Of a DNA stretch of 5,374 nt, positions 5,222 through 5,374 are shown piece after piece (the first letter of the stretch is position 1; the number at the start of each line of letters is the position of its first letter). The DNA comes from Candidatus Bathyarchaeota archaeon (GTDB lineage: Archaea; Thermoproteota; Bathyarchaeia; Bathyarchaeales; Bathyarchaeaceae), in contig JAGLRI010000098.1 in NCBI GenBank assembly GCA_023136395.1, positions 1-5,374 on the forward strand, written 5' to 3'. Under the pieces are notes generated by a model. That model made no database searches. It had not been told where the DNA came from and was given only the letters and a program-made list of their open reading frames with translations. Both the position numbers and the translations under genes were made by a program.

Positions 5222-5374
5222 TTATTGAATAGAAACGTTTTGTATCTGAAAGTATCTTTTAACTAGAAATCGAGTTCTTTCAGCTTTTATCCCATTTCTA
5301 CCGATAGCTACTCCTTTATCTCTCAGATTTACTGAGACCACCGCGATTTTTTTTCCATTAGGGCGTTTGGTTAG
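5222..5374 (-). CDS. nusA: Archaeal NusA-like KH-domain protein, C-terminal part (gene runs off the right edge)
   Basis: The minus strand is open from the right edge to TAA at 5222-5224, giving the last 50 residues: TKRPNGKKIAVVSVNLRDKG, VAIGRNGIKAERTRFLVKRY, then FQIQNVSIQ. GVAIGRNGIKAERTR holds the GxxG loop of a KH RNA-binding domain (GRNG), followed by the helix and final strand that close archaeal NusA. The archaeal protein is short and consists essentially of the two KH domains; it binds RNA and is thought to act with RNA polymerase in elongation, termination or rRNA transcription. Its place directly before rps12 is the conserved archaeal order and confirms the call. An A8 run near 5348-5355 reads in frame, unlike the similar runs in sepS and endonuclease V. 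Confidence 0.88.
   Translation of the reverse strand, partial: LTKRPNGKKIAVVSVNLRDKGVAIGRNGIKAERTRFLVKRYFQIQNVSIQ

Overview
This is an AT-rich stretch of archaeal genome. Four things point to Archaea. The S12 and S7 proteins are of the archaeal type. An archaeal NusA-like KH protein lies just upstream of rps12. A class II synthetase gene encodes SepRS, the O-phosphoseryl-tRNA(Cys) ligase, which is known from methanogens, Archaeoglobi and some uncultured lineages such as Bathyarchaeia-type groups. The promoters use TATA boxes, one with an apparently leaderless start and others with strong archaeal Shine-Dalgarno motifs. The exact lineage cannot be settled from this window.

Layout, left to right. 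Positions 1-326 (-) hold the N-terminal part of a membrane-anchored family 2 glycosyltransferase that runs off the left edge. Positions 394-522 (-) hold a weak small reading frame with an AbrB-like motif. A mostly empty AT-rich stretch follows. Two rightward genes come next: a translin-family protein (716-1372) and sepS (1471-3070). sepS reads as two overlapping frames because an A run carries one extra base. Converging on sepS, with 5 bases between the stops, is a 36-residue zinc-ribbon gene (3076-3186, -). It has a near-perfect ribosome binding site, a TATA box and a 12-bp palindrome upstream. Next comes a leftward endonuclease V gene (3332-3984, -) with three apparent frame disruptions, although its recognisable catalytic motifs are all retained. 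The right end is the leftward translation block nusA (partial), rps12, rps7, with a good TATA box in the nusA-rps12 gap.

Taken together, the window joins a piece of the conserved transcription/translation operon (NusA-like, S12, S7) to an indirect Cys-tRNA(Cys) synthesis gene (SepRS), a nucleic-acid-binding translin homologue and a DNA-repair nuclease. The most noteworthy points are the tiny zinc-ribbon gene with its operator-like palindrome and the matching +A homopolymer shifts in sepS and endonuclease V. Those shifts may be sequencing errors, real lesions or sites of transcriptional slippage. I found no tRNA, rRNA, CRISPR array, insertion sequence or integrase.
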